From NCBI GenBank assembly GCA_005884765.1, contig VAZV01000167.1, forward strand, positions 41,992-105,991: 64,000 nt of DNA, written 5' to 3'. The translations under genes were made by a program, and so were the position numbers. Source of the stretch: Alphaproteobacteria bacterium (GTDB taxonomy: Bacteria > Pseudomonadota > Alphaproteobacteria > Rhizobiales > Xanthobacteraceae). The notes under the pieces were generated by a model that worked only from the letters and a program-made list of their open reading frames with translations, was not told the DNA's origin and searched no databases. Numbering within the stretch: the first letter of the stretch is position 1; every line of letters starts with the position of its first letter. Shown one piece after another: positions 35,117-44,377 of this stretch.

Positions 35117-37003
35117 TTGGCGATTACCCGACGAAACCTTCTGCAAAGCGGCGCCTTGGCCGCGATGGCCCCGGCTCTTGGTGGTATGGCAGGCGTTGCC
35201 GCGATGGCTCCCGCGCATGCCCAGTCCGAGCCGGCCTGGCGGCACGCGCTGTCGCTGTTTGGCGACATCAAATACCCCGCCGATTTCAAGCGCTTCGATT
35301 ACGTCAATCCGGATGCGCCCAAGGGCGGCGTCGCGCGCATGATTTCGATCGGCACCTTCGATAATTTCAATGTCGCGGTCTCCGGCGTCAAAGGCTCGCT
35401 CGCGCCCGCCGCCGCCCTGATCAACGAAACGCTGATGACGCGGGCGCAAGACGAGGTCGCCACCGAATATGGTTTGCTGGCCGAAGCAGCCTCTCATCCG
35501 GACGATTTCTCCTGGGTCACCTATCGCCTGCGCAACGAGGCCCGCTGGCATGACGGCAAGCCGGTAACGCCGGACGACGTGATTTTTTCAATCGAGGCGT
35601 TGAAGAAGAACAGTCCGTTTTACGCCTCATACTATCGCCACGTTGCGAAAGCCGAAAAGTCCGGCGACCGCGAGATCAAGTTTACCTTCGACTCTCCGGG
35701 AAATCGGGAATTGCCGACCATTGTCGGCGAGCTGCCGATATTGCCGAAGCATTACTGGGAGAGCACCGACGGCCAGGGCAAGAAGCGCGACATCTCGGCG
35801 ACGACGCTGGAGCCCCCGCTGGGGTCCGGCCCCTATCGGATCAAGGAATTCAGCGCGGGTCGATCGGTCACGCTGGAGCGCGTGAAGGATTATTGGGGAA
35901 CCAACGTCCCGGCGCAGGTCGGACAAAACAATTTCGGCGAACTGCGCTTCGAATTCTTCCGCGACAACCAGGTCGCGCTGGAAGCGTTCAAGGCCGACCA
36001 GGCCGACTGGATCAGCGAGAACTCGGCCAAGCAATGGGCGACGGCCTACGACTTTCCGGCCGTCGAGGAAAAGCGGGTCTTGAAGGAAGAGTTCCCGATC
36101 AACGATTCCGGGAGGATGCAGGCCTTTGCGCTCAATCTGCGGCGCGACCAGTTCAAGGACGCGCGGCTGCGGCGCGCCTTCAATTACGCCTACGATTTCG
36201 AGGAGATGAACAAACAGCTGTTCTACGGCCAATACAAGCGCATCAACAGCTACTTCGAAGGCACCGAGCTTGCGTGTTCAGGATTGCCGCAAGGCGAGGA
36301 ACTGCAAATCCTCGACACCGTGCGCGACAAGGTGCCCACCGAGGTCTTTACCACGCCCTATCAGAACCCGGTCGGCGGCAACCCCGAGGCCGTGCGCGCT
36401 AACTTAAGAGAGAGCGTGCGGTTGTTGAAAGAAGCCGGCTACGAGGTTCGCGATCGAAAGCTCGTCGATCCAGCGGGCAAGCCGGTCACTGTCGAAATCC
36501 TGGTGCAGGATCCGGCAGCCGAGCGGATCGCGCTGTTCTACAAGCCTTCGCTGGAGCGGATCGGCGTCACGGCCTCGGTCCGCGTTGTCGACGATGCGCA
36601 ATATCAAAACCGGCTGCGCAGCTTCGATTTCGATATCATCATCGATCAGTGGGGTGAGTCGCTGTCGCCGGGCAACGAGCAGCGGGAATTCTGGGGATCG
36701 CAGATGGCCGATCAGCCCGGTTCGAGAAATACCATCGGCATCAAGAATCCTGCTGTCGATGTGCTGATCGACAAGGTGATATTCGCCAAGGATCGCGCGG
36801 ACCTGGTGGCGGCGACCCGTGCGCTGGATCGTGTGTTGCTGTGGAATTTCTACGTCGTGCCGCAGTTCACTTATCCTTTCTCACGCTACGCCCGCTGGGA
36901 CCGGTTCAGCCACGCCGATCTGCCTAAATATGCCCGCTCGGGCCTGCCCGCGCTGTGGTGGTACGATGCCGAGAAGGCGGGCCGGATCGGCAAGCGCTCT
37001 TGA
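35117..37003 (+). CDS. yejA: Peptide ABC transporter solute-binding protein, YejA-like (first copy)
   Basis: Periplasmic peptide-binding protein of 628 residues for the Yej importer. A twin-arginine signal (TRRNLLQSGALAAM, cleavage after HAQ near residue 36) precedes a type-2 binding fold with FGDIKYPADFKRFDYVNPDAPKGG, VTPDDVIFSIEALKK and the C-terminal WWYDAEKAGRIGKR. The start is TTG 35117, which an AGGA site upstream and the need for a complete Tat signal support. A second, divergent copy follows after 14 bases. Confidence 0.9.
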   Translation: MAITRRNLLQSGALAAMAPALGGMAGVAAMAPAHAQSEPAWRHALSLFGDIKYPADFKRFDYVNPDAPKGGVARMISIGTFDNFNVAVSGVKGSLAPAAALINETLMTRAQDEVATEYGLLAEAASHPDDFSWVTYRLRNEARWHDGKPVTPDDVIFSIEALKKNSPFYASYYRHVAKAEKSGDREIKFTFDSPGNRELPTIVGELPILPKHYWESTDGQGKKRDISATTLEPPLGSGPYRIKEFSAGRSVTLERVKDYWGTNVPAQVGQNNFGELRFEFFRDNQVALEAFKADQADWISENSAKQWATAYDFPAVEEKRVLKEEFPINDSGRMQAFALNLRRDQFKDARLRRAFNYAYDFEEMNKQLFYGQYKRINSYFEGTELACSGLPQGEELQILDTVRDKVPTEVFTTPYQNPVGGNPEAVRANLRESVRLLKEAGYEVRDRKLVDPAGKPVTVEILVQDPAAERIALFYKPSLERIGVTASVRVVDDAQYQNRLRSFDFDIIIDQWGESLSPGNEQREFWGSQMADQPGSRNTIGIKNPAVDVLIDKVIFAKDRADLVAATRALDRVLLWNFYVVPQFTYPFSRYARWDRFSHADLPKYARSGLPALWWYDAEKAGRIGKRS

Positions 37004-37017
37004 AGGATATCTTGCGC

Positions 37018-38886
37018 ATGGCGCTGCTCTCCCGCCGGCACCTGTTCGGCCTTGGTATCGGCGCGTTGAGCGCCCCACTGCTGCGGGCCGCGAGCGCATC
37101 CGAGGCCGGGACCGAGGCTCATGGCATTTCAGTATTCGGCGATTTGAAATATCCCGCCGACTTCCATCATTTTGACTATGTCAATCCGGTGGCCCCGAAG
37201 GGCGGAGTGTTTTCGCTGATTCCTTCCGTGCGAGCCTACAATCAGTCGTACCAGACCTTCAACTCCCTCAATGCCTACATTCTCAAGGGCGACGGCGCTC
37301 AGGGCATGGACATGACGTTCGCGCCGCTGATGGTGCGCGCCAATGACGAGCCCGACGCGATGTACGGCCTGGTGGCCAAATCAGTGCAGATTTCAGCCGA
37401 CAAATTGACGTATCGCTTTATGCTGCGGCCGGAGGCGAAATTCCACGATGGTTCGAAACTGACCGCGCAAGACGCGGCCTTCTCGCTGACCACGTTAAAG
37501 ACCAAAGGCCATCCGCTGATCATGGTGCAGATGCGCGACATGGTGAAGGCGGAAGCGCCTGATGAATCGACGCTGGTGGTCACCTTCGCCGAAAAGCGCG
37601 CACGCGACGTTCCGCTCTATGTCGCGGGCCTGCCGATATTCTCGAAAGCCTATTACGCGACGCGCCCCTTCGACGAATCGACGCTCGATATCCCGTTAGG
37701 GTCGGGGCCGTACAAGGTCGGAAAATTCGAAGCCAATCGCTACATCGAATTCGAGCGGGTGAAGGATTGGTGGGCCGCCGATCTTCCGGTCGCGCGCGGC
37801 AGCTATAATTTCGATATCGTGCGTTACGAATTCTATCGCGACCGAGACGTCGCTTTCGAGGGATTTACCGCCAAGAGCTACTTGTTTCGCGAGGAATTCA
37901 CGGCGCGGATATGGGCAACGCGCTATGATTTTCCGGCTGTCAAGGATGGCCGCGTCAAGCTGGAGACATTGCCCGACGAGACCCCATCGGGTGCGCAGGG
38001 CTGGTTCATCAATACCCGCCGCGACAAATTCAAGGATCCGCGCGTCCGCGAGGCGCTGATTGACGCGTTCGATTTCGAGTGGACCAACAAGACCATCATG
38101 TATGGTGCCTATACACGCACCCATTCGCCGTTCCAGAACTCGGACATGATGGTGAACGGGCCGCCGTCGCCGGAAGAGCTCGCGCTGCTCGAGCCGTTTC
38201 GCGGCCAGCTTCCGGACGAGGTGTTCGGCGAGCCATTCGTGCCGCCGGTCTCGGATGGTTCCGGTCAGGACCGCGCGCTGCTGCGCAAATCCGCGCAGTT
38301 GCTGCAGGAAGCGGGGTTCGTCATCAAGGACGGCAAGCGGCTGCTGCCGAATGGCGAGGTTTTCAGGATTGAATTTCTGGCCTTCGAGCCGTCGCTGCAA
38401 CCGCACCACGCGCCGTACATCAAGAACCTCGGCACGCTCGGGATTGAGGCCACCTTAAGGGTTGTCGATGCCGTGCAATACCGGGCCCGGGTGGAAGCGT
38501 TCGATTTCGACATGACGATCGAGCGATTTTCGATGTCGGCGACGCCCGGCGACGGCATGCGTCCGTTCTTCTCGTCGCAGGCCGCCGCCACCAAAGGGTC
38601 CTACAACCTCGCCGGCATCGCCAACCCCGCGATCGACGCGCTGATCGAAAAGATCATCGGCGCGGACAATCGCGCCGATCTGACGGTCGCCTGTCGGGCC
38701 TTCGACCGGGTGTTCCGTGCGGGGCGCTATTGGGTACCGCAATGGTATCGCACCACGCACGCGATCGCTTATTGGGATCAGTTCGCACACCCACCGAGGC
38801 CGCCGCGCTACGCACAAGGCGTCGGCGCGCCGGAAAATTGGTGGACCGACCCTAACAAAGCGGCCCAGGCCGAGCAGGCGAAATAG
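37018..38886 (+). CDS. Peptide ABC transporter solute-binding protein, YejA-like (second copy)
   Basis: A 622-residue paralogue of the previous protein. It also has a Tat-like signal (SRRHLFGLGIGALSAPLLRAA) and shares GDLKYPADFHHFDYVNPVAPKGG, LTAQDAAFSL, IPLGSGPYKVGKFEANRYIEFERVKDWW and a WWTDPNKA end. Overall identity is clearly lower than a recent duplication would give. AAGGA lies 11 bases before the ATG. With two binding proteins one importer may recognise different peptide classes. Confidence 0.9.
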   Translation: MALLSRRHLFGLGIGALSAPLLRAASASEAGTEAHGISVFGDLKYPADFHHFDYVNPVAPKGGVFSLIPSVRAYNQSYQTFNSLNAYILKGDGAQGMDMTFAPLMVRANDEPDAMYGLVAKSVQISADKLTYRFMLRPEAKFHDGSKLTAQDAAFSLTTLKTKGHPLIMVQMRDMVKAEAPDESTLVVTFAEKRARDVPLYVAGLPIFSKAYYATRPFDESTLDIPLGSGPYKVGKFEANRYIEFERVKDWWAADLPVARGSYNFDIVRYEFYRDRDVAFEGFTAKSYLFREEFTARIWATRYDFPAVKDGRVKLETLPDETPSGAQGWFINTRRDKFKDPRVREALIDAFDFEWTNKTIMYGAYTRTHSPFQNSDMMVNGPPSPEELALLEPFRGQLPDEVFGEPFVPPVSDGSGQDRALLRKSAQLLQEAGFVIKDGKRLLPNGEVFRIEFLAFEPSLQPHHAPYIKNLGTLGIEATLRVVDAVQYRARVEAFDFDMTIERFSMSATPGDGMRPFFSSQAAATKGSYNLAGIANPAIDALIEKIIGADNRADLTVACRAFDRVFRAGRYWVPQWYRTTHAIAYWDQFAHPPRPPRYAQGVGAPENWWTDPNKAAQAEQAK

Positions 38887-38889
38887 ACC

Positions 38890-39999
38890 ATGAGCGCTTA
38901 TATCGCCCGCCGCATCCTACTGATGTTCCCGACCTTGTTGGGCATCCTGTTCGTGTCCTTTGTCGTCGTGCAGTTCGCGCCGGGCGGACCGGTGGAGCGC
39001 GTCATCGCGCAGCTCTCCGGCGCCGATACCGGCGGCACCTCGCGGATTTCCGGCTCTGCGGGCGGCGATTTCGGCAATCGCGGTCAAGTCGGCGCATCCG
39101 GCGACGCCGTCAATTCCAAGTATCGCGGCGCGCAGGGGCTCGATCCCGATTTCGTCAAGAGCCTGGAAAAGCAGTTCGGCTTCGACAAGCCGGCGCCGGA
39201 ACGTTTCGCGCTGATGCTGTGGAATTTCGCGCGCTTCGACTTCGGCAAAAGCTATTTCCGCGATGTCAGCGTGCTGCAACTGGTCAAGGAGAAGCTGCCG
39301 GTCTCGATGTCGCTCGGCATCTGGATGACGCTGCTGACCTACCTGATCTCGATCCCGCTCGGCATCCAGAAGGCGGTCAAGGACGGCTCGAAGTTTGATA
39401 CCTGGACCTCTGCCGTGATCATCATCGGATTTGCGATCCCGGGATTTCTATTTGCCATCCTCCTGATCATCCTGTTTGCCGGTGGCTCGTTCTTCAATAT
39501 CTTTCCGCTGCGTGGCTTGACGTCGGACGGCTGGTCGCAATTTCCCTGGTACTGGAAGATCCTGGATTATTTCTGGCATCTCACGCTGCCGCTGATCTCG
39601 ATGGCGCTGGGCGCATTCGCCACCATGACGCTGCTGACGAAAAACTCGTTCCTCGACGAGATCCGCAAGCAATATGTGATGACCGCGCGCGCCAAGGGCT
39701 GCGGCGAGCGCCAGGTGCTGTATAACCACATCTTTCGCAACGCCATGCTGATCGTGATCGCCGGCTTTCCTGGTGCCTTCATTCACGCCTTCTTTTCCGG
39801 CTCGCTCCTGATCGAAACCATCTTCTCGCTCGACGGGCTCGGCCTGCTCGGTTTCGAGAGCGTGCTCAATCGGGATTATCCGGTCGTGTTCGGAACGCTG
39901 TTCATCTTTTCGCTGCTCGGCCTCGTGGTCAATCTGATCTCGGACCTCGCTTACATGTGGATCGATCCGCGGATCGATTTCGAAGCGCGGGAGGTCTGA
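38890..39999 (+). CDS. yejB: Peptide ABC transporter permease, YejB
   Basis: Inner-membrane permease of 369 residues starting YIARRILLMFPTLLGILFVSF, the usual opening of DppB/YejB proteins, followed by the YejB-type long periplasmic loop (about residues 35-100) and the permease motif region LLTKNSFLDEIRKQYVMTARAKGCGERQV. It begins 3 bases after the yejA-like stop, and its own TGA overlaps the ATG of yejE (TGATG), indicating coupling. Confidence 0.93.
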   Translation: MSAYIARRILLMFPTLLGILFVSFVVVQFAPGGPVERVIAQLSGADTGGTSRISGSAGGDFGNRGQVGASGDAVNSKYRGAQGLDPDFVKSLEKQFGFDKPAPERFALMLWNFARFDFGKSYFRDVSVLQLVKEKLPVSMSLGIWMTLLTYLISIPLGIQKAVKDGSKFDTWTSAVIIIGFAIPGFLFAILLIILFAGGSFFNIFPLRGLTSDGWSQFPWYWKILDYFWHLTLPLISMALGAFATMTLLTKNSFLDEIRKQYVMTARAKGCGERQVLYNHIFRNAMLIVIAGFPGAFIHAFFSGSLLIETIFSLDGLGLLGFESVLNRDYPVVFGTLFIFSLLGLVVNLISDLAYMWIDPRIDFEAREV

Positions 40000-41177
40000 T
40001 GACGATCATCGCGCCGCCGCCGATCGAAACCAAGACGCAGTCGCCGCTCGGCGAAATCGTGCCGATCACGCAGCACGCGTTCGCCCCGTCTCCGCTCAAT
40101 CGGCGACGCTGGCGGAATTTCAAGTCGAACCGCAGGGGTTATTGGTCGTTCTGGATCTTCCTGATCCTGTTCTTTGTCTCATTGTTCGCTGAGCTGATCG
40201 CCAACGATCGTCCGTTTCTGATCAAGTTCGACGGGCGTTTGTACTTTCCGGCGTTCGTCAGCTATTCCGAGACCACTTTCGGCGGCGACTTCGAGACCGC
40301 GGCCGACTATCGCGATCCCTATTTGCAGAAGCTGATCGCGGACAAGGGCGGCGTCATCGTGTGGCCGCTGATCCGCTATTCCTACGATACGCATAACCTC
40401 GATCTGCCGACGCCGGCGCCGTCGAAGCCGACCTGGATGCTGACGGAAGCGGAATGCAAAGACGTGGTGCAGCGAAAGCACCTGACGAGCTGCAGCGACC
40501 TCGAATATAACTGGCTCGGAACCGATGATCAGGGCCGCGACGTGGTGGCGCGGCTGATCTATGGCTTCCGCATCTCGGTGCTGTTCGGCCTCAGCCTTAC
40601 CCTGATCTCGTCGATCATCGGCGTCGCCGCCGGCGGCGTGCAGGGCTTTTTCGGCGGCTGGATCGACCTGGGCTTCCAGCGCTTCATCGAGATCTGGACC
40701 GCCATCCCCTCGCTCTATCTGCTGTTGATCCTGTCTTCGGTGCTGGTGCCGGGCTTCTTCGTGCTGCTCGGCATTCTGCTGCTGTTCTCATGGGTTTCGC
40801 TGGTGGGCCTGGTGCGCGCGGAATTCCTGCGCGGCCGCAACTTCGAGTACATCCAGGCGGCCCGCGCGCTCGGCGTCTCCAACGCGGTGATCATGTTCCG
40901 GCATTTGCTGCCCAATGCCATGGTCGCGACCATGACCTTCCTGCCGTTCATCGTATCCTCTTCGGTGATGACGCTGACGGCGCTCGATTTCCTCGGCTTC
41001 GGCTTGCCGCCTGGCTCGCCTTCGCTCGGCGAATTGCTGTCGCAGGGCAAGTCCAATGTGCAGGCGCCGTGGCTCGGCTTCACGGGCTTCTTCTCGGTCG
41101 CGATCATGCTGTCGCTGTTGATCTTCATCGGCGAAGCCGTGCGCGACGCGTTCGATCCGCGCAAGACGTTTCGGTGA
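39999..41177 (+). CDS. yejE: Peptide ABC transporter permease, YejE
   Basis: Partner permease of 392 residues. It has an N-terminal cytoplasmic tail with SPLNRRRWRNFKSNRRGYWSFW, a first span, a large periplasmic loop (about 75-175) and then LGTDDQGRDVVARLIYGFRISVLFG and the coupling motif FLRGRNFEYIQAARALGVS typical of DppC/YejE. In complete yejABEF operons yejF follows at once; here 622 bases with a toxin-antitoxin remnant separate them. Confidence 0.93.
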   Translation: MTIIAPPPIETKTQSPLGEIVPITQHAFAPSPLNRRRWRNFKSNRRGYWSFWIFLILFFVSLFAELIANDRPFLIKFDGRLYFPAFVSYSETTFGGDFETAADYRDPYLQKLIADKGGVIVWPLIRYSYDTHNLDLPTPAPSKPTWMLTEAECKDVVQRKHLTSCSDLEYNWLGTDDQGRDVVARLIYGFRISVLFGLSLTLISSIIGVAAGGVQGFFGGWIDLGFQRFIEIWTAIPSLYLLLILSSVLVPGFFVLLGILLLFSWVSLVGLVRAEFLRGRNFEYIQAARALGVSNAVIMFRHLLPNAMVATMTFLPFIVSSSVMTLTALDFLGFGLPPGSPSLGELLSQGKSNVQAPWLGFTGFFSVAIMLSLLIFIGEAVRDAFDPRKTFR

Positions 41178-41213
41178 ATTTGTGGTATGGTCTCGACCAA
41201 ATAGAGGTGCGCC

Positions 41214-41435
41214 ATGAACAAGATTATTCGCGAGCACTATCCAGCGTCCAAGTTGCCCGAGGATCTACGGGCCGGCGTAGACCCGTCTTCGACGGTCACG
41301 GTTACCATTGTCGAAGAGGAATCGGAAACTGCGATGAGCCTCGATGAGATATGGGCGCTACGCGCGCCCCCCTTCAAGACGGCCCAAGAGATTGACAAGG
41401 AGTTGGGTCGCGATCGAGATCAGTGGGATGACTAA
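41214..41435 (+). CDS. Putative antitoxin of a PIN-type toxin-antitoxin pair
   Basis: Small acidic protein of 73 residues. It starts MNKIIREHYPASKLPEDLR and ends with a strongly charged tail (KELGRDRDQWDD), the pattern of small antitoxins encoded just ahead of PIN toxins in rhizobia. Its stop overlaps the start of a PIN-domain gene by 8 bases. It looks complete. It sits between yejE and yejF, where it is foreign to the operon. Function is inferred from size, order and partner, not from a recognised DNA-binding fold. Confidence 0.65.
   Translation: MNKIIREHYPASKLPEDLRAGVDPSSTVTVTIVEEESETAMSLDEIWALRAPPFKTAQEIDKELGRDRDQWDD
41392..41422 (+). repeat. 31-bp direct repeat, copy 1 (in antitoxin 3' end)
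   Basis: TTGACAAGGAGTTGGGTCGC begins an exact 31-base repeat that recurs at 41644-41674. This copy codes for the charged tail of the antitoxin. Confidence 0.95.
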
Positions 41436-41766
41436 CGAAGACGAGATACCCCGTCTCTATCTCGATGCAAACGTTTTCATCTATGCGATTGAGGGAAGCG
41501 CCGATATCGCAGACCCTCTTCGGCAGCTTTTCGATTTGTTTCGAGCTAATCGAGCAATTGGGGTCACAAGCGAGTTAACGCTTGCCGAAGTATTGCCGAG
41601 GGTGTCTGGCGTACGGCGACGAAGCTATCTCAATATGATCGTTTTGACAAGGAGTTGGGTCGCGATCGAGATCAACCGCAATCCGTTCCGGTTGCCGGAC
41701 AGTTCTCTCTGCCGACTCGCGGTTGAAACTACCCAATGGGTATTCCGTGCTATCACCCGTTGCTGA
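41428..41766 (+). pseudogene. PIN-domain toxin, C-terminal half replaced
   Basis: PIN-domain RNases cut RNA using a cluster of acidic residues. The 112-residue reading frame starts normally (RLYLDANVFIYAIEGSADIADPL, with the first catalytic Asp, then VTSELTLAEVLPRV with the conserved Glu). After SYLNMIV near residue 72 the family sequence ends and the frame runs into a second copy of the 31-bp repeat from the antitoxin gene. The usual C-terminal Asp block is not recognisable and the protein is about 20-30 residues short. It is probably inactive. Confidence 0.65.
41644..41674 (+). repeat. 31-bp direct repeat, copy 2 (inside the PIN gene)
   Basis: Exact copy of 41392-41422. It sits where the PIN protein loses similarity to its family, which suggests it marks a rearrangement joint. 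Confidence 0.95.
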
Positions 41767-41799
41767 AAACTTGTCTAGACTGATCCAAGAGCTTTCTTG

Positions 41800-43437
41800 A
41801 TGGATGCCACCAACCAGCCGCTGCTCAGCGTCCACGACCTCTCGGTGACCTTTCACCAGCCGAGCGGGACGTCGGTGGCGGTCGACCGCATCTCGTTCGA
41901 GATCAAGCGCGGCGAGTGCGTGGCGCTGGTGGGCGAATCCGGCTCCGGCAAGTCGGTCAGCGCGCTGTCGATCCTCAAGCTGCTGCCGTATCCGACCGCG
42001 TCGCATCCTTCCGGCAGTATCCGCTTCAAGGGAAGCGAGCTGCTCGGTTTGTCGGAAAACGCCATCCGGGGCATTCGCGGCAATGACATCTCGATTATCT
42101 TTCAGGAGCCGATGACCTCGCTCAATCCGCTGCACACGATTGAGTCCCAGGTCGGCGAAATCCTGCATCTTCACAACGCTATCTCTGGTTCGATGGTGCG
42201 GGAGCGCACGCTCGAACTGTTGACCCAGGTCGGCATTGCCGATCCGGAGACCCGGCTTGCAAGCTATCCGCATCAATTGTCCGGCGGTCAGCGGCAGCGC
42301 GTCATGATCGCGATGGCGTTGGCCAACGAGCCCGACCTTCTGATCGCGGACGAGCCGACAACAGCGCTCGATGTCACCGTGCAGGCGCAGATTCTGGCGC
42401 TGCTTGCGGAAATCCGCGCCCGCCTCGGCATGAGCCTGTTGTTCATCACCCACGACCTCGGCATCGTGCGCCGCATCGCCGATGTGGTCTGCGTCATGAA
42501 CGGCGGCAAGATCGTCGAGCAAGGTCCGGTGGAGCAGGTTTTTACCGCGCCGAAACATCCCTACACGCGCGCGCTGCTGGCAGCCGAACCGAAGCCCGAT
42601 CCGGCGCCGCCACGGCCGGAATCGCCGATCGTGATTTCGGCCGAAAATTTGAAAATCTGGTTCCCGATCAAGCGCGGCCTGCTGCGCTCTACTGTCGGAC
42701 ATATCAAGGCGGTCGACGGCGTCAGCCTTGCGGTACGCAAGGGCGAGACGCTCGGCGTCGTCGGCGAGTCCGGATCGGGCAAGACCACGCTTGGCCTTGC
42801 GCTGTTGCGGCTGATCTCCTCCGACGGACCGATCGTCTTCCTGGGGAAGAATATCCAGGGCCTGCGGTTCAAGGCGATGCGGCCGTTCCGCCGCGACATG
42901 CAGATCGTGTTTCAGGATCCGTTCGGTTCTTTGAGCCCGCGCATGTCGGTCGGCGATATCGTTGCCGAAGGCTTGAGCGTGCATCAGCGTTCGCTTTCGA
43001 GGGACGAGCGCGAAGCGCGCGTGATCAAGGCACTGAAGGACGTCGGCCTCGATCCGGAAACAAGGTTTCGCTATCCGCACGAATTTTCCGGCGGGCAGCG
43101 GCAGCGTATCTCGATCGCGCGCGCGGCGGTGCTGGAGCCGAATTTCGTGGTGCTGGACGAGCCGACCAGCGCGCTCGACATGCTGTTCCAGGCGCAAATG
43201 GTCGATCTGTTGCGCGAGCTGCAGCGCAAGCGCGATCTCACCTACATGTTCATCTCGCACGATTTGCGGGTGGTCGCCTCATTGGCGAGCCATCTGATCG
43301 TGATGCGTCACGGCAAGGTGGTGGAGGAGGGGCCGGCCTCGGAGTTATTCAAGTCACCGAAGACCGACTATACCCGCGCGCTGTTTGCCGCCGCCTTCCG
43401 CAACGAAGCTGCGCCCGAAGGTGCGGTCGAAATTTAG
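41800..43437 (+). CDS. yejF: Peptide ABC transporter ATPase with two nucleotide-binding domains, YejF
   Basis: Energises the Yej importer. The 545-residue protein carries two ABC domains: the first with [10 protein letters not shown], the signature LSGGQRQRV and [12 protein letters not shown]; the second from about residue 275 with [20 protein letters not shown] and [12 protein letters not shown]. Both are intact. ATG 41800 is used; a TTG three bases before it is possible. Its TAG stop is the first codon of an intergenic repeat element. The gene is cut off from yejE by the toxin-antitoxin segment and may need its own promoter or read-through. Confidence 0.93.
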   Translation: MDATNQPLLSVHDLSVTFHQPSGTSVAVDRISFEIKRGECVALVGESGSGKSVSALSILKLLPYPTASHPSGSIRFKGSELLGLSENAIRGIRGNDISIIFQEPMTSLNPLHTIESQVGEILHLHNAISGSMVRERTLELLTQVGIADPETRLASYPHQLSGGQRQRVMIAMALANEPDLLIADEPTTALDVTVQAQILALLAEIRARLGMSLLFITHDLGIVRRIADVVCVMNGGKIVEQGPVEQVFTAPKHPYTRALLAAEPKPDPAPPRPESPIVISAENLKIWFPIKRGLLRSTVGHIKAVDGVSLAVRKGETLGVVGESGSGKTTLGLALLRLISSDGPIVFLGKNIQGLRFKAMRPFRRDMQIVFQDPFGSLSPRMSVGDIVAEGLSVHQRSLSRDEREARVIKALKDVGLDPETRFRYPHEFSGGQRQRISIARAAVLEPNFVVLDEPTSALDMLFQAQMVDLLRELQRKRDLTYMFISHDLRVVASLASHLIVMRHGKVVEEGPASELFKSPKTDYTRALFAAAFRNEAAPEGAVEI

Positions 43438-43538
43438 AGCATGATCCGGAAAAGTGGACACCGGTTTTCCGAAAAGATCTTGCTCAATCAAAAACCTAAA
43501 GCGCGATGATGATCTAACTTAATCTCATCGCGCTTTAG
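43435..43538. repeat. 104-bp palindromic repeat (TAGAGC-TGATCCGGAAAA family), copy 1
   Basis: Two consecutive hairpins: GAGCATGATC with GATCTTGCTC, enclosing CCGGAAAA/GGTTTTCC, then TAAAGCGCGATGA with TCATCGCGCTTTA. A near-identical copy of equal length is at 57608-57711 and a degenerate one at 59716-59837. It exactly fills the gap between yejF and the convergent NlpC gene and contains both stop codons (TAG 43435-43437; TAA on the minus strand at 43535-43537). Confidence 0.9.
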
Positions 43539-44377
43539 AGTCCCTTGATCGCGATCACCTCGAAGCCTGTGGCCTTGATGCGCGCGATGGCGTCGGAGGC
43601 CGGTTCGATCACCGTCGCCATGTGATAGGCATTGGCATGGACGATGGTCAGGGCGTCGCGGGCGATCGCGACGTGACCTTTCCAGAAGATCAGGTCGCCG
43701 CGCTGCAGGTTCTTTGATTCCGCTGCATCGAGTTGCCGGCCAAGGCTATCCTGCTGCATGTCCGTGTCGCGCTGGCAGCCGATACCGGCAGCATTCAATG
43801 ATATCTGCACGAGGCCGGAGCAATCGATGCCGAAACTGCTCTTGCCGCCCCACAGATAGGGCGTGCCGACGAAGCGTTCCGCGACTGTGACGAAATCCGG
43901 CTCGCGGTGGTCCAGTCCGGCGAGGTGCTGCTTCGGGAGATACCAGCCTTCGGGGGTGACGGCGAAGGCATCGTCTTCGCGCAACATTGTCACCATCGCG
44001 CCCAGCGGGAGCGTCTCGGTGGGCGGCAGTTTTATCGACGGGCCGGGAAACGCGAACGTCCTGATGGCGGTGACCTTGTGGGTCGCAGCAGTGGCCGGCT
44101 TGGCCAGGGCGGAAACCGGTAGCCAGCCGACATAGCCGTCACTGTTCAATTCGCCCCACGCAAAACCACTTTCGTTGCGGTCATAGATGGTGACGCGTTC
44201 GCCTTTCAGCGCCTGGGTCAGGAGCATGGCATCGGCGGCTGGCGCCTCGCGCAATGGCGCGATGGCCGCCACGACCTCGAACGTCTCGCCTTCGACAAAG
44301 CGCTCAGCATTCACCTTGCCTTCGAGATATTTGGCGGCGAGGTCGCCCCTCGCTGGCGTCAGGCGCGGATCATCCAT
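43535..44377 (-). CDS. NlpC/P60-family cysteine peptidase with SH3-like domains
   Basis: Predicted cell-wall peptide hydrolase of 280 residues. The N-terminal half has two SH3-like regions (about 35-90 and 100-150, ending GWLPVSAL and GWYLPKQHL). The NlpC/P60 domain follows: VGTPYLWGGKSSFGIDCSGLVQ with the catalytic Cys186, and HVAIAR with His235. No signal peptide is visible, so export is uncertain. The ATG at 44377 overlaps the end of the M17 aminopeptidase gene by 8 bases. The pair may recycle peptidoglycan-derived peptides. Confidence 0.88.
   Translation of the reverse strand: MDDPRLTPARGDLAAKYLEGKVNAERFVEGETFEVVAAIAPLREAPAADAMLLTQALKGERVTIYDRNESGFAWGELNSDGYVGWLPVSALAKPATAATHKVTAIRTFAFPGPSIKLPPTETLPLGAMVTMLREDDAFAVTPEGWYLPKQHLAGLDHREPDFVTVAERFVGTPYLWGGKSSFGIDCSGLVQISLNAAGIGCQRDTDMQQDSLGRQLDAAESKNLQRGDLIFWKGHVAIARDALTIVHANAYHMATVIEPASDAIARIKATGFEVIAIKGL

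Noticed and set aside
41575..43260. A long minus-strand frame opposite yejF (about 560 codons).
   Set aside because: Shadow of yejF; the translation has low-complexity Arg/Asp/His/Gln composition and no domain.
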